A DNA stretch of 64,000 bases from Kalmanozyma brasiliensis GHG001 (GCF_000497045.1 NW_015961992.1:64259-128258); one strand, 5' to 3'; positions 29,889 through 39,627 are shown, counted from the stretch's first letter. Made by a program: numbers and translations. Notes: a model not told the origin generated them from the letters alone.

Positions 29889-30213
29889 GTGCTCGCGTGG
29901 AGGGTGAATGCGAATGCGTTGCACGAATGCTGCATTGTTCGAACTGGGCGTGAGTGAGTTTGATGATGAGAGCATGCAACATGAAAGTGCGAGCCCATTG
30001 TTCTCATGCCCGTCCCTGCGGGAAGGGTCTGAGCTCCCACATTGGTGGGCCCTTTGTCGTGCCGGCCCGGGTTCTTCATCGTGTATCACCGGTGTGCCCA
30101 CATGCAAAGAGTCGATGATCGAGCAGCGGGTCGATGAACATCATTGCCTTGCCTATGGATCTTCTTTCCTCACCCTCAATCTCCCTCAACTTGAGCAAGA
30201 AAAGTCGTGGACG

Positions 30214-31572
30214 ATGCGTGCTCGCCTTGTCGTGGCCTCCGAGCCGGAGTCTCGCGCAGACTCCACCATCCTAGGTGCCAAAGAGGAGCCCATCGTCATC
30301 AGCGACGACGAGAGCGATGACGATATCCAATTCGTCACAGCAGCGGGGCCTTCATCGGGCACCGTCCTCGCTCGGGCACGAGACGCCGGCTTATCCATCA
30401 CCACGCGTACCGAGCATCCAACGACGACGTCGATACGTCTTCGGCTAGCACGAAAGCGAGAGGAGGAGGAGGTCAAGCGGGAAGACGAGGTCAAGCGGCG
30501 TCGACTGACCGTCCCAACGCAAAAGCCCATACCACTTGCCATCCGGAAGCGAAATCCAATACCAACACTCAATGTCAAGCCCGAAGAGATCGCATCACCA
30601 CCTCTCGACGTGAAGGACGAATACACCTTTCACTTCACCACTCCTTCCCCGCCACCACCACCGCGTCACGCACCAGGCGCCCGCCCCATCGATCCCATCC
30701 TCATCTACTCTGCCCCGACCCTCGTCGTCAACTTCGATCCCGCCGAGATCCCCTCCTTCGAACGTGGTGCGTGGCTACGACTCTGCACGCATCGCTACCT
30801 GCTCTCATCCACGCCCGCCCCACGCAACTCCGACGAAGAACGGTATCGCGCGGACGAGCTCAAACTTCGTCTGCTCAGCCTCTTCCGTCTTTCCTCCTGG
30901 CCACCCCGCGAAGAGCCCCGAATCTCCTTCCCTCGCCTGCCAAAAGTGAGTCACAAGTTTGTCGATATCCACTTTGTCACGCGGTCACAGCACGATGCGA
31001 CCCGGCATAGGAGCCCCCTCTTGAGGATGGGAAACGATGTTCTGCTTCCCTTCGTGCACGGGGCGTTCATCGAACCTTGCTTGGTTGTGGTTCAATTTTC
31101 ACATCCGACGATGCGCAAGGAGGGCGATGAGAGGCTGGAGGAGAAGGAGAAGGAGCATTTGCGGGTGTTTGGTGCAGCAGCGCGCGTGGCGGTTGCAGAA
31201 AGCGCTCTTGGGCAGGCCGGAGAGGTGGTGGCCATGTGGTTGTTAGAGGACGGCTATCCGCACAATCCCGAGCTGGAGAACGGGCTGGGGCTGGAAAGAC
31301 GACCTGAGTATACGATGCTGTTGAGACGGGGTACGAAACAGGTGCGGATACCGCCGTGGTTAAAGATCGTTGATAGGCCGAGGAAGAGAGCGAGCGAAGG
31401 TGAGGAAAAGAGCTGGGATGGATATGTGAAGCTCTGGTGGGATGAGCGACCAGCTGACCTGTGCAATTACTGCAAGGATGCGGCTGATGGTCATTCTGAT
31501 AAGCAGTGCACCAGGGGGAACAGTGAAGAGAGGGCGAGGCGCGAACTCAAGCCTCGACCAACAGTCTACTAG
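30214..31572 (+). CDS. Knuckle-family paralogue, copy 1 (intact C-terminus)
   Basis: A 452-aa protein of unknown function. The frame is open from 29908, but that ATG lies 20 bp after the Mkt1 stop, so the ATG at 30214 is preferred. Residues 26-41 (EEPIVISDDESDDDIQFV) match SUMO-interaction motifs, with a hydrophobic core followed by acidic residues. A Lys/Arg/Glu stretch at 80-105 is a probable nuclear signal. After a proline run the conserved block begins at APGAR and continues with PSFERGAW, HRYLLSS and FVDIHFVTRSQ, a region whose strand pattern suggests an RRM-like fold. The C-terminus has C417-x2-C420-x6-H427-x4-C432, a knuckle-like metal site. A close paralogue lies tail to tail at 31.9-33.1 kb. 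Nucleic-acid binding is inferred. Confidence 0.8.
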   Translation: MRARLVVASEPESRADSTILGAKEEPIVISDDESDDDIQFVTAAGPSSGTVLARARDAGLSITTRTEHPTTTSIRLRLARKREEEEVKREDEVKRRRLTVPTQKPIPLAIRKRNPIPTLNVKPEEIASPPLDVKDEYTFHFTTPSPPPPPRHAPGARPIDPILIYSAPTLVVNFDPAEIPSFERGAWLRLCTHRYLLSSTPAPRNSDEERYRADELKLRLLSLFRLSSWPPREEPRISFPRLPKVSHKFVDIHFVTRSQHDATRHRSPLLRMGNDVLLPFVHGAFIEPCLVVVQFSHPTMRKEGDERLEEKEKEHLRVFGAAARVAVAESALGQAGEVVAMWLLEDGYPHNPELENGLGLERRPEYTMLLRRGTKQVRIPPWLKIVDRPRKRASEGEEKSWDGYVKLWWDERPADLCNYCKDAADGHSDKQCTRGNSEERARRELKPRPTVY

Positions 31573-31871
31573 AGCGCTGGACGATGATCTCACTGGAACA
31601 TGCCACAATTGGATAGGAATCAAAAAGGTTTCTGTCGAGGGCAACAAACTACATCGAGCGCGATTGTGCGTTTACATGAGCTGAGAGGGCGACCAAAAGG
31701 AAGCAGAAAGGGAGCCAGACCGGCCTCATCGCCCTGCGAGTATAAGAGCGGCCCGGAGAGACCAAGCTAGTACACAATCGATCGAGGTTTTCGCTCGCTC
31801 CTTGCCCAAACGTCTCTTGTCCTGCTACACTTTCCGTTCGCATGCCCATCCTCCGCATCTTTGCAATAATT

Positions 31872-33065
31872 TCACAGGTCAATCGGCCTGCCATCCCACC
31901 AAAGCTTCACGTACCCATCCCAGAACCCTTCTGCTTCGTCGTAGTCCGGGACGAACGGGGGACGATCCTCGACCTGGAGATATGGGGGGATAGCGACTTG
32001 CTGGTCTGCCAAACGACGTCTCAACAGCATCGTATATCTGGGTCGTCGCTCCAGTCCCTGGCCATTCTCCTGCTCCGCATTGTGCGGATAGTCATCTTCG
32101 TTCACCCAAACCGCCGCCACTCTTCCTACCAGGCCTAGGCCAAAGCAGCTTCTATTCACCGAGTCCTTGGCTTTGATTGCGAAGGCCGTCAGCTGTGCCC
32201 GCTCGTCGTCGTTCAGCGTCTCATCGCCCTTCTTACAAATAATAGGATGTGCGAACTGCACCAGCATCCATTCCTTCTCGATGAACGCCCCGTGTGTCAT
32301 AGGTCGCAGCACATCCGTGCCGAGTCGCAAGAGCGAATGACCATATTTCACCGCTTCATACTGCTCCCTCGTGGCAAAACGTATATCCACAAACGAGTGC
32401 TTGATCTTAGACAGTCGGGGAAAGGACACTTTCGCCTCCTCCCCCGTGGCCCAGTGGTTGAGTCGAAAAATCGCCAGTAGGCAACGCTTGAGGTCGACTG
32501 CCCGGTCCGCTTCTTGAACAGCGTCCTTGGGATACAGATCCGAGGTGATGACGTAGCGGTGGGTGTTGAGGCCCACCCAAGCGCTGCGTTCGAAAGAAGG
32601 GATGTCGTCCGGCTTGGACTTGAGGGAGTTGACATCGAAACCGGCTACGTTCCATACCAGACGAGGTTTGAAGGATCGTGCGCCGGGTGCGTGCGGTGGC
32701 GGAGGAGGAAGCGTCCACTCGATGTACACCGTGTCTGCTACCTCCTCTGATCGAGAGAGGGACCGTGTTGGTTCCAGAGTTGAAGGATAGCCACGGTCAG
32801 ACTCCTGCTTGATAGCTGCACCGGGTTTGAATCGCTTCGAATCGCTCATGGACCTAGCCGCGCCTTGTGCGATCCTCTTTTGCAGCCGACTCGTGGTCGA
32901 GTGCGGAACGTATGAGTATGTCGTGATGCTACTTCTGGTCTTTCGAGCCAAGGTGATTCCAGATGCCGGATTTGCCACCCAGACGGGTTTGATATCGTCT
33001 TTGCGGGCCGCAGACGAGGTGCGTGCTACAGTGCGTGACTCTCGCTTCACTTTCTTTGGCCTCAT
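31872..33065 (-). CDS. Knuckle-family paralogue, copy 2 (C-terminus lost to a stop)
   Basis: A 397-aa protein whose ATG is at 33065. It aligns with copy 1 from APGAR through PSFERSAW, HRYVITS, FVDIRFATREQ, LGLERRP-like and WDGYVKLWWD to its end. The stop at 31872-31874 is TGA exactly where copy 1 has the first cysteine of its C-terminal knuckle. Beyond the stop the same frame remains open and similar to copy 1 (NYCKDAEDGH, then K/R-rich, ending IVY) to a second stop at 31767. A single-codon nonsense change therefore removes the metal site, and the extra 34 codons have not yet decayed. The N-terminus is basic and differs from copy 1, lacking its SUMO-interaction motif. It may be a separated-function paralogue or a recent pseudogene. 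Confidence 0.75.
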   Translation of the reverse strand: MRPKKVKRESRTVARTSSAARKDDIKPVWVANPASGITLARKTRSSITTYSYVPHSTTSRLQKRIAQGAARSMSDSKRFKPGAAIKQESDRGYPSTLEPTRSLSRSEEVADTVYIEWTLPPPPPHAPGARSFKPRLVWNVAGFDVNSLKSKPDDIPSFERSAWVGLNTHRYVITSDLYPKDAVQEADRAVDLKRCLLAIFRLNHWATGEEAKVSFPRLSKIKHSFVDIRFATREQYEAVKYGHSLLRLGTDVLRPMTHGAFIEKEWMLVQFAHPIICKKGDETLNDDERAQLTAFAIKAKDSVNRSCFGLGLVGRVAAVWVNEDDYPHNAEQENGQGLERRPRYTMLLRRRLADQQVAIPPYLQVEDRPPFVPDYDEAEGFWDGYVKLWWDGRPIDL

Positions 33066-33803
33066 CGCGGCTCGTCACAGTTCAGTCCGAACGAGGAAGG
33101 TGGAAGGTGACGTCTCACTCTCCCAATGTGGAAGGGAAGAAAAGGGGAGAAGGTCCCACAACTTCGATCTCTTATACCATCGACATACGCATGGCCCCTA
33201 ACGACCGAGTGGGTTGAACGCTGTGCGTGCAATGCAGAACAATGGGTCCCGGCAAAGACTTCCGACGAGCTAGCAAGCAACCCACCTCTCATGTACCCTC
33301 AGGCAGCATCGAGAACCATCACACGCAGAACACAATAGCTCAAACGTGATGGTTACCTTACGACATGCATTTGATGAGGACCGAGCGACAATCAAGCGAG
33401 AGCCTACCATTTGCTGCGTACAAGCGCGCGGAGGACGAGGCGATGGTACGAGCTTTCGCCGAGTTGTTCAAACAGAGCTTGCTTCTGCGCCGATCTCTGC
33501 GATCGAGGCAAAAGTGTGCGCAGTCGCTCCATGTCGGTCGAGGCGCCGGTGGTGTACGATCTCGTGCCATTCCTTTACAAGCCCACCTCCCGAGCTGAGG
33601 TACCCTCGTCGATGCCTTGCACAGGCTCAGGGGGAGGAGACATGGGCCAACCTGCAACTCCTGCTCTCGCTCCACCTCATCCCGTCTCTGTCTGGCTCCC
33701 GAGCTCATCTCATCACAAGGTCACACAACGAACATACGAATGGATGTGATAGGTATACGAAGTATATCATGTCGAGTGGGCGAACACGTTTGTGAGCATG
33801 AGC
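33066..33803. other. 0.74 kb intergenic region
   Basis: It holds the upstream region of knuckle copy 2 and the 3' flank of the RING gene, both on the minus strand. The open frames here do not look coding, and no RNA gene was seen. Confidence 0.5.
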
Positions 33804-36272
33804 CTATCGCTGCGCAACCGCCTTCTCATCCGCCTTGCTGAGATGCAACATGCTCGTATATGCCCTTCTGCACACGGGGCAGGCGTACTTCCTCCTCGGA
33901 GTCCTTCCTCTTCTCCTCTCTGACGCCCTAATCCCAACCACCGAGTCACGCAACTGCACCGCGCATTCCAGACACAACCCGTGCGTGCACGGCAACAACA
34001 ACGTGGTCGGTGGGCTCGAGAGGCAGATCAGACACTCGGACCCATTGCTCGCATCGATGTCCACAGGCGGGGGTGGCACCGCTGCCCCGTCCTCCTCCCC
34101 ATCCCCTGCATCCACCGGCGCCGGCGCAACCGCAGGTGGCTTAGACGACAACCCATACAGCTCCTGCAGCTGGAATCTGTGCGGACCGATCTCCGCCTCC
34201 TGCCCCTCGACCTGCGATGACCACACCCGACCCACCTCGCCCTCCGTCGGCGACGTCAATTCCTCCAGTCGCTCACCCACGCTCTTCTTGGCAGGCAACG
34301 AGGTGAGTCGCAGATACGAGGTCTGCAGGTTGGGCTCACGCAACGGTCGTGCGTTCTCATCGAGCGCCTCGACCACGATGGCCACTTTGAGCGTTTCGCG
34401 CTCCGCCTTTTCGCGTGCGAGACGCTGTTCTTTGGTCTCTTCCTCGACCGGTGGTTGGGCGGTGCTGCCGCTTTCAAAACCGAGCGCGGCGGCGGCACCC
34501 AGCGGGTCGGTGCGCGAACCTTGACCCGCATTAGCTCCACGCCCCGGCCGCACATCCTCCTCCGCATCGTCCGCATCCATCTCCAGACGTCGATTGAATT
34601 CGAAACCTGGCGTCTCCGGGATGGCCACCGGTGTCGGAGGTTCGAGCGCTCGCTTGAACGCTACCCCAGGCTTATCTGCGTCCTTGTCGCTTTCCCCACC
34701 CGCGGCAGGGCGTTCGAGCTTCTTCGCCTTGGGTGGCGCGTAGAACTGAAGATGAAGCGGAATGTTGGCGGTGTGTGCACTACCAAAGCCCTTCTTGATC
34801 TTGGCAACGTGGACCGGCCAGCCCAGGACGTGCGGGGGCGGGCCGGATTGTGCCAGCCATGCGTCCTTGTCGGTCTGCGATGTGAGTGGATCCGCCGCAC
34901 TCGTCGCGGATGGCGGCGTCCAGTTGATCCAGGTGCCGTGCTTGCGACTGGCACGGATGAAGATCTGGACGCTCGCATAGGGCGCAGCGCAATCGTACTC
35001 GAAGTAAAGCGAGTGGGTGGGTTCTGGCAGGATGTCTCTCCCAGCTGGCGCGGCGCCGCTGGCGTAAGGAAGCGTGGGTAGGACCGAGAAGGAAGATCGA
35101 GAACGAAGCAGGTTGGCATCGGACGCATCGGATGGCTTGCCCTCTGTAGACGACTTTGCCGAGAGCTTGAGGGTGTTGCGCTTGAGATTGACGAACGACT
35201 GGAGTGTGGTGCAGACGGGAGGCCCATAGGTGGCGGGAGTGGCCGCGGCAGCGTTGGAAGCGTCATCAGCGACGCCCGTGCTGCGCTGAATCCAGCGTTG
35301 GAGGGTGGTAATGTCGACGCCTTCGCTCATGGCGATGGAGCCATCCGCCGACGGACCATCGCGGTTGAGCTGGTCAATGAGGTCGGCGGTCGAGCCTTGC
35401 ATCATGCCTACTGGTTGCGCCGAGTCGTTGGTACGTTCTGCGTTGACACCGCCAAGCGATGTCACCGATTCTGCACCGAGGGACATCATGCTGAGACCGG
35501 AGAGAGAGGCGCCTCGAGCACGGCCACGCGAGCCGAGACGGGCGCGGCGTGAAGCGACGGAACCCTGAGGATATGAGGCATCCACTGACGCCGCGCCAGC
35601 AGCTTGGTCGAGAGCGTTGCTCCCCGAAGCCGCAGCGTTGGACTCATCGTTGCCCGCGGTAGGCGAGATGGGACTGGCGATGGCCGGAGGCTGAGGAACG
35701 CCGGCGCCATGACTGGAGACGGCGCCCGAGCTGCTGATGCCGCTGCCGAAGTAGTTTGCGAGGTTGGGACCAAAGAGGGTAGCTGCCTCCTCTCGTTCTC
35801 GCCGAGTGTTTCTGGCCTTCTTGACGGCGCTGCGAGACGGAGGAGGCGCAGTTGGCGGGAGCAAGATGTGAGCGAGAGGGTTGCCTCCGCGAACCGAATT
35901 GAAAGTTCCATCGGCCGTGTTCTGCGCTCTCTGCTCCTGTCGATCTCTTTCCTGGTCGCGATCTCGCTGGCGAAGGTTGGAAAGGGACGGAAGGTGGATG
36001 TTGGAGAGAATGGATCTGCCGGATGCGCCACGTTCGTGTCGAGCTTGACCCTGTTCGATGTCGAGGTTGTCGTTGTTGCTGCCAGCCGCGGCTGCAGATG
36101 CTGCAGGCCGAGCGTTCATTTCGACTGCATCTCCGGGCCGGTCATTGCGAAACGGTCGAGACCAGCGTCGGCCGCTGTGTGCGTTGCTGGAGGAGGGGTC
36201 GATGGCAGCTTCCTCATCGCGCGGCGCTCGGTGCGCAGGCCCGGCGCGTGCAAAGGATAGCAGACTCGACAT
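33804..36272 (-). CDS. RING-finger protein, probable E3 ubiquitin ligase
   Basis: An 822-aa single-exon protein whose ATG is at 36272. The C-terminal C3HC4 RING spans about residues 743-800. It opens ECLICLSSPP and continues PCTHGLCLECA, and its last Cys pair is CPVCRRAY. The spacing is standard except for a long basic loop (about 23 residues) before that pair. The middle (residues about 350-540) contains a beta-rich segment with SLYFEYDCAAPYASVQIFIRA and VLGWPVHVAKIKKGFG that I could not match to a named domain. The first 330 residues are low complexity, Ser/Ala/Gln-rich and probably disordered, with an arginine-rich start. It would recruit E2 enzymes through the RING, but substrates are unknown. 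No transmembrane segment was seen. Confidence 0.87.
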   Translation of the reverse strand: MSSLLSFARAGPAHRAPRDEEAAIDPSSSNAHSGRRWSRPFRNDRPGDAVEMNARPAASAAAAGSNNDNLDIEQGQARHERGASGRSILSNIHLPSLSNLRQRDRDQERDRQEQRAQNTADGTFNSVRGGNPLAHILLPPTAPPPSRSAVKKARNTRREREEAATLFGPNLANYFGSGISSSGAVSSHGAGVPQPPAIASPISPTAGNDESNAAASGSNALDQAAGAASVDASYPQGSVASRRARLGSRGRARGASLSGLSMMSLGAESVTSLGGVNAERTNDSAQPVGMMQGSTADLIDQLNRDGPSADGSIAMSEGVDITTLQRWIQRSTGVADDASNAAAATPATYGPPVCTTLQSFVNLKRNTLKLSAKSSTEGKPSDASDANLLRSRSSFSVLPTLPYASGAAPAGRDILPEPTHSLYFEYDCAAPYASVQIFIRASRKHGTWINWTPPSATSAADPLTSQTDKDAWLAQSGPPPHVLGWPVHVAKIKKGFGSAHTANIPLHLQFYAPPKAKKLERPAAGGESDKDADKPGVAFKRALEPPTPVAIPETPGFEFNRRLEMDADDAEEDVRPGRGANAGQGSRTDPLGAAAALGFESGSTAQPPVEEETKEQRLAREKAERETLKVAIVVEALDENARPLREPNLQTSYLRLTSLPAKKSVGERLEELTSPTEGEVGRVWSSQVEGQEAEIGPHRFQLQELYGLSSKPPAVAPAPVDAGDGEEDGAAVPPPPVDIDASNGSECLICLSSPPTTLLLPCTHGLCLECAVQLRDSVVGIRASERRRGRTPRRKYACPVCRRAYTSMLHLSKADEKAVAQR

Positions 36273-36999
36273 GCTTCAGAATGAGCGGATAGAAATGCAA
36301 CGTCTGATCGAGATTATCGTGCAGAGGCCGGATGATAGGTGCGAGACCTCTGTCGTTGAACTGTCGGTGCGAGGGTAATCTGAGTGAGAGTGACTGGCGG
36401 TTGATCGCTGCAGCGAGGTTTGCGAGGGTATCAAGGGGCGGTGGTCATCGATGTATGTGAAGTCGATGAGGCAGCGCGGCTGCGAGAGGTTGATGATGGA
36501 AAGCCGTGTCGATGCAATGGATGTCGAGGGGAAGGAGGCAGGGTCTGGATGTGACTGGGATGCGATATCGATTCGAGTCGAGTCTATCTTTACCCCACGT
36601 TGCAGCGCGGCATCAGCTCACATTTCGCAATCCCTGCTTGTTCGGCAAGCGCGCTCAGCACCAAGCTCAGCCAGAACTCTGAAAATCACAGAGTCAGGGT
36701 GCGGCGGACGGCGTTCCTAACGTAAGAGCCGAAAAGCGTCGCTTCCAAGCTTCGCTGCAGCCAAATACCAAAGTTTACAAGTGGCATGCAGCGGCAATAC
36801 AAAGTGAGAATACAAAATCAAAAATCAAAGGCAATGTAAGATCACCAGACCCTGTCTTCCGCTGCCCTTGACGCCGCTCAAAGCCGCGCTCACTCTTCAG
36901 AAGCTCGGCTGGCTCGGCGACGGAAGCCTCACAGTCAGGCTCAGTTTAGATGTCGCTATCTCGTCTGCGGATCGTGGTTCTGATGAATCGATGTTGGAT
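36273..36999. other. 0.73 kb intergenic region
   Basis: It lies upstream of the RING gene and downstream of the Rieske-diiron gene, both on the minus strand. A short A-rich stretch (CAAAATCAAAAATCAAAGG) at about 36810-36830 follows the latter gene and may contain polyadenylation signals. No gene was seen. Confidence 0.5.
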
Positions 37000-38673
37000 T
37001 CAACCGCCAGGCACCTCGTTGCGACGGACACCCATGGTGTAGGTCCTCTCCTTCTCGCCCACCAGGTCATCGTACCACTCCTTGTCAAGCCCAGCTTTGC
37101 GTCTGTCCTCAGCATTGAAAGGTCCCTTGAGTCGACCGATAAAGTTGTTGCGCACCTCTTGGCGGAAGACCTGAACCGGATCGAGAGGAGGCTCTGCATT
37201 GCTGCAGAGCCATGTCATCCATCGATGACCAGCAGAGACGTGCGTGATCTCGTCGAGGTGGATCACGGTCAGCGTATCTACGCTCTCGGGATCGCCCGCA
37301 TTCTCGAACTTCTTGATGGTGGTGGGATTCACGTCGAGTCCACGAGCCTCGTGAACCAGATGGATGATCGACAGCCTTGCGGTGAGCGAGTGCGCGGTCT
37401 CCATAGCCGAGTCCCAAAGACCGTGATGGACAGGTAGCGCTCCAAAGTAGCTGCCCATCTCCTCCAGACGCTTGGTCAGCAGCGAGAAGTGCTTGGCCTC
37501 GTCTTCAGCCACTTTGACAAAGTCGCTGAAGAATTGCAAAGGCATCTTTCGCGTCGGCGCATCTTCGTCCTCGCCGGCGAAGAATTGTGCGCACAGCTGT
37601 GGAGCGCGTGCAATGATGTCCCATGCCAGATCGATCGCCCATTGCTCGATGTTGGCGAGCGAGTGCAGAATGGCGATACGGCTCTTCTCCGTCCCGCCTC
37701 GTCCGCGCTTGCCTTCTTGACCTGGCCTGACTCGCACCTCCTCCTTCGTTCGTGGTGGTCGCTCCGGTGCTGTTTCTTGTGGCTTGGTGATCCACTCTCT
37801 GCGTCCGGAGGAAGGATCGGATATGTTCCACCTGCCTCCACCAATCACCTTGCATTCACCGGATCGAAACGCTTTGGCTGCAAAGCGTGTGTACGCCACC
37901 TTCTTGACAGGATCCGAAGTGCTGAGCACGAGCACAGCCCATTCGACCAGCGTCTTGGGAGCGGGCGAAGGCGGTTCCAATGGTGACTCTGCGTCTTGCT
38001 CCTTGCCTGAAGATGGCGCTTGCTCGACATCCGCATCAGCAAGATTCGGGGCAATCGACAGCTGCGACGCTTGTAGGTGCAACGACTGTGCAGCGTCTTG
38101 ACGCGATGCGACTGCAGGTGAAGCTTCGCTGACAGGCCGTAGCTCAACGAGCTCCCATCTAGCGGTAGCGCTGTGGACATCCTGATCTGCCGAGAGATTG
38201 GACGGCTTGGGTGGTTGAATGAACAGGATATCGTTTCTGACTTGGCATGAATAGACGCAAGCTGAGATACCATGCGAAGATTCTCCAGTGCGCAAGCTGA
38301 AGTCGTACTCGTGCCATGGACAGACCACGACCATGTCCTCGATGTCGCCGTGGAAGTCGGCATCGCTTGCTTCGATTGTGGCATTCTCGAGGGGCGCACC
38401 TAGATGTGGGCAGGTTGCTTCCATGCAGTAGTAGGTGTCGTCACTCGGAACGTTCGAGCTTGGTGGGGATGTCACAGTCTCGCCTGCCGATGGCTGTGAT
38501 GTTGGCGATGGAAAGGAAAAGATCAGGAGCGAGTGGTATTCTTGAGTGTCTGGGTGACGCAGCGTGAGATGGTGCCGTGATGATGATGCAAGCTTAAGGA
38601 CCGGAGCGACCTTGAGCCATGGCCCCGCGGCACCCGATGATGAACCTGCTTCTGAGTAGCGATCTTCAGCCAT
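37000..38673 (-). CDS. Rieske [2Fe-2S] domain fused to ferritin-like diiron domain (DUF455)
   Basis: A 557-aa protein. The ATG at 38673 is chosen because the frame above it has only a non-ATG opening and no domain. Residues about 15-155 are a Rieske domain with both cluster boxes intact, C88-x-H90 (CPHLGAPL) and C118-x2-H121 (CPWHEYDF). A disordered linker (about 160-235) leads into a DUF455 ferritin-like helical domain (about 240-545). Its likely diiron ligands are E343 in NIEQWA, E392/H395 in EAKH, E442 in HEARG and E475/H478 in EITH. The pairing suggests an oxygenase or oxidase in which the Rieske centre feeds electrons to a diiron site in one chain. The substrate is unknown. No targeting peptide is obvious, so the location is probably cytosolic. 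Confidence 0.88.
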   Translation of the reverse strand: MAEDRYSEAGSSSGAAGPWLKVAPVLKLASSSRHHLTLRHPDTQEYHSLLIFSFPSPTSQPSAGETVTSPPSSNVPSDDTYYCMEATCPHLGAPLENATIEASDADFHGDIEDMVVVCPWHEYDFSLRTGESSHGISACVYSCQVRNDILFIQPPKPSNLSADQDVHSATARWELVELRPVSEASPAVASRQDAAQSLHLQASQLSIAPNLADADVEQAPSSGKEQDAESPLEPPSPAPKTLVEWAVLVLSTSDPVKKVAYTRFAAKAFRSGECKVIGGGRWNISDPSSGRREWITKPQETAPERPPRTKEEVRVRPGQEGKRGRGGTEKSRIAILHSLANIEQWAIDLAWDIIARAPQLCAQFFAGEDEDAPTRKMPLQFFSDFVKVAEDEAKHFSLLTKRLEEMGSYFGALPVHHGLWDSAMETAHSLTARLSIIHLVHEARGLDVNPTTIKKFENAGDPESVDTLTVIHLDEITHVSAGHRWMTWLCSNAEPPLDPVQVFRQEVRNNFIGRLKGPFNAEDRRKAGLDKEWYDDLVGEKERTYTMGVRRNEVPGG

Positions 38674-39252
38674 GTCGAAGAGCCCACAAAGAGCTTTGCT
38701 GAAGTGATGAGAAGAAGATGGTGGCAAGGTGCCCTTGGCTGCGGACGCTTTTTTGTTTCTTCCAAAAAAAGTCGCAGCTCCACACGAAAGCATGCAGGTC
38801 GTGGTTGAAAAGCAGGCAAACCAGGGTCCACAGAAATTTGAGCGTTCAGGCATTTCATGCCAAGGCTCGTAAGTCAGGCAGTCAGAGTCCAACACTCGAT
38901 TCAGATCTCCGCTGCCGTCTGTCGATGAACGCCGGTTGCATTCGCGTTGAATGCTTGTATACGCGTGGTGACGCTCTGCGGCTTCATTGATCTCGATGGA
39001 CGTCGTGGCGTGCAACCATTGTCCGTGGCTAATTCATTCCGGCCGTGCAAGTGGGTTAGGGTGTCCCACCGCTCGATGCATGAGCATCCCACGCCCGGCT
39101 GGGGCGGTGGGACGGATGGTGTGCTCTCTAAAATTGCGCACTCGTCCCACCTGATCTTCATGATCGTGTCGCTGCGTGATTCTGCGCTTCCCTGGATGAA
39201 ACCCTCCCATCTTGCGAATGTTCACAAAAGCTGCTTTTCACCATCACCCACC
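38674..39252. promoter_or_regulatory. Divergent promoter of the Rieske-diiron gene and small gene A
   Basis: It contains a block at 39061-39120 that recurs upstream of small gene B and is described separately. Otherwise nothing was recognised. Confidence 0.5.
39061..39120 (+). promoter_or_regulatory. Duplicated promoter block, copy A
   Basis: The block starts TCCCACCGCTCGATGCATG and continues with a second TCCCACGCCCGG, about 190 bp before the ATG at 39253. The same order occurs about 197 bp before the ATG at 40369. In this copy GTCCCACC at 39063 and GGTGGGAC near 39106 form an 8-bp inverted repeat around the palindromic TGCATG. It was conserved after duplication while neighbouring bases diverged. 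Confidence 0.6.
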
Positions 39253-39627
39253 ATGTCTCTTGCAGATTTCGACGCTGTTCTGACCTTCTTACTCGACGAC
39301 GATCAAGTAAGCCCTTGGCGCCTCGCTCCCTTGTTCCCTGGTGCTCTGTGGTCTTCTGCTGCAACTGTCAATGCTCACAGAAGATTGACCGAGTACCGCG
39401 AAGGGGGCCGACCTTTCCACATCAGCCTCTCGGTGACCGAGCATCCCCTGCCCAACGGCGACACCTTGACAACCATCACCGAACTGTGTTCGGATAACTC
39501 GTCCCGTCAGCACGACATCGTCGTCTCGAGACAAGACTGCGGGATAATTTACTTTGCCATCACTACTAGGGGGTCAAGCGACACTCGAGTTGTCCGTATC
39601 GAGTTCTTTGGGATTTTTTCAACATGA
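39253..39627 (+). CDS. Small protein of unknown function, tandem copy A
   Basis: A 124-aa protein starting MSLADFDAVL. It has no signal peptide or membrane span. It is clearly paralogous to the gene at 40369, sharing MSLAD, LLxDDQ, RxLAPLFPGALWS, AAT, PLxNxxxLTIIT-like, FAIT and SDTRxVxI in the same order. The fold is unknown, and the alternating polar and hydrophobic residues suggest beta structure. The last residues (FFGIFST) differ from copy B, and the stop TGA overlaps the start ATG of the next gene as ATGA. The position between a promoter block and a secreted-protein gene suggests a small lineage-specific cluster. I do not recognise the family. Confidence 0.65.
   Translation: MSLADFDAVLTFLLDDDQVSPWRLAPLFPGALWSSAATVNAHRRLTEYREGGRPFHISLSVTEHPLPNGDTLTTITELCSDNSSRQHDIVVSRQDCGIIYFAITTRGSSDTRVVRIEFFGIFST

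Noticed and set aside
28962..30107. 381-codon open frame antisense to Mkt1
   Set aside because: Shadow of a conserved gene, with composition typical of antisense reading and no recognisable motif.
29908..30213. Upstream ATG extending knuckle copy 1 by 102 residues
   Set aside because: It lies 20 bp after the Mkt1 stop, and the extension does not match copy 2.
31872..31874. Programmed readthrough at the TGA of knuckle copy 2
   Set aside because: The following base is A and not the CTA context known to favour readthrough. Kept only as an alternative to nonsense truncation.
38674..39015. N-terminal extension of the Rieske-diiron protein
   Set aside because: The frame opens with TTG, the added residues have no domain, and a good ATG directly precedes the conserved Rieske region.
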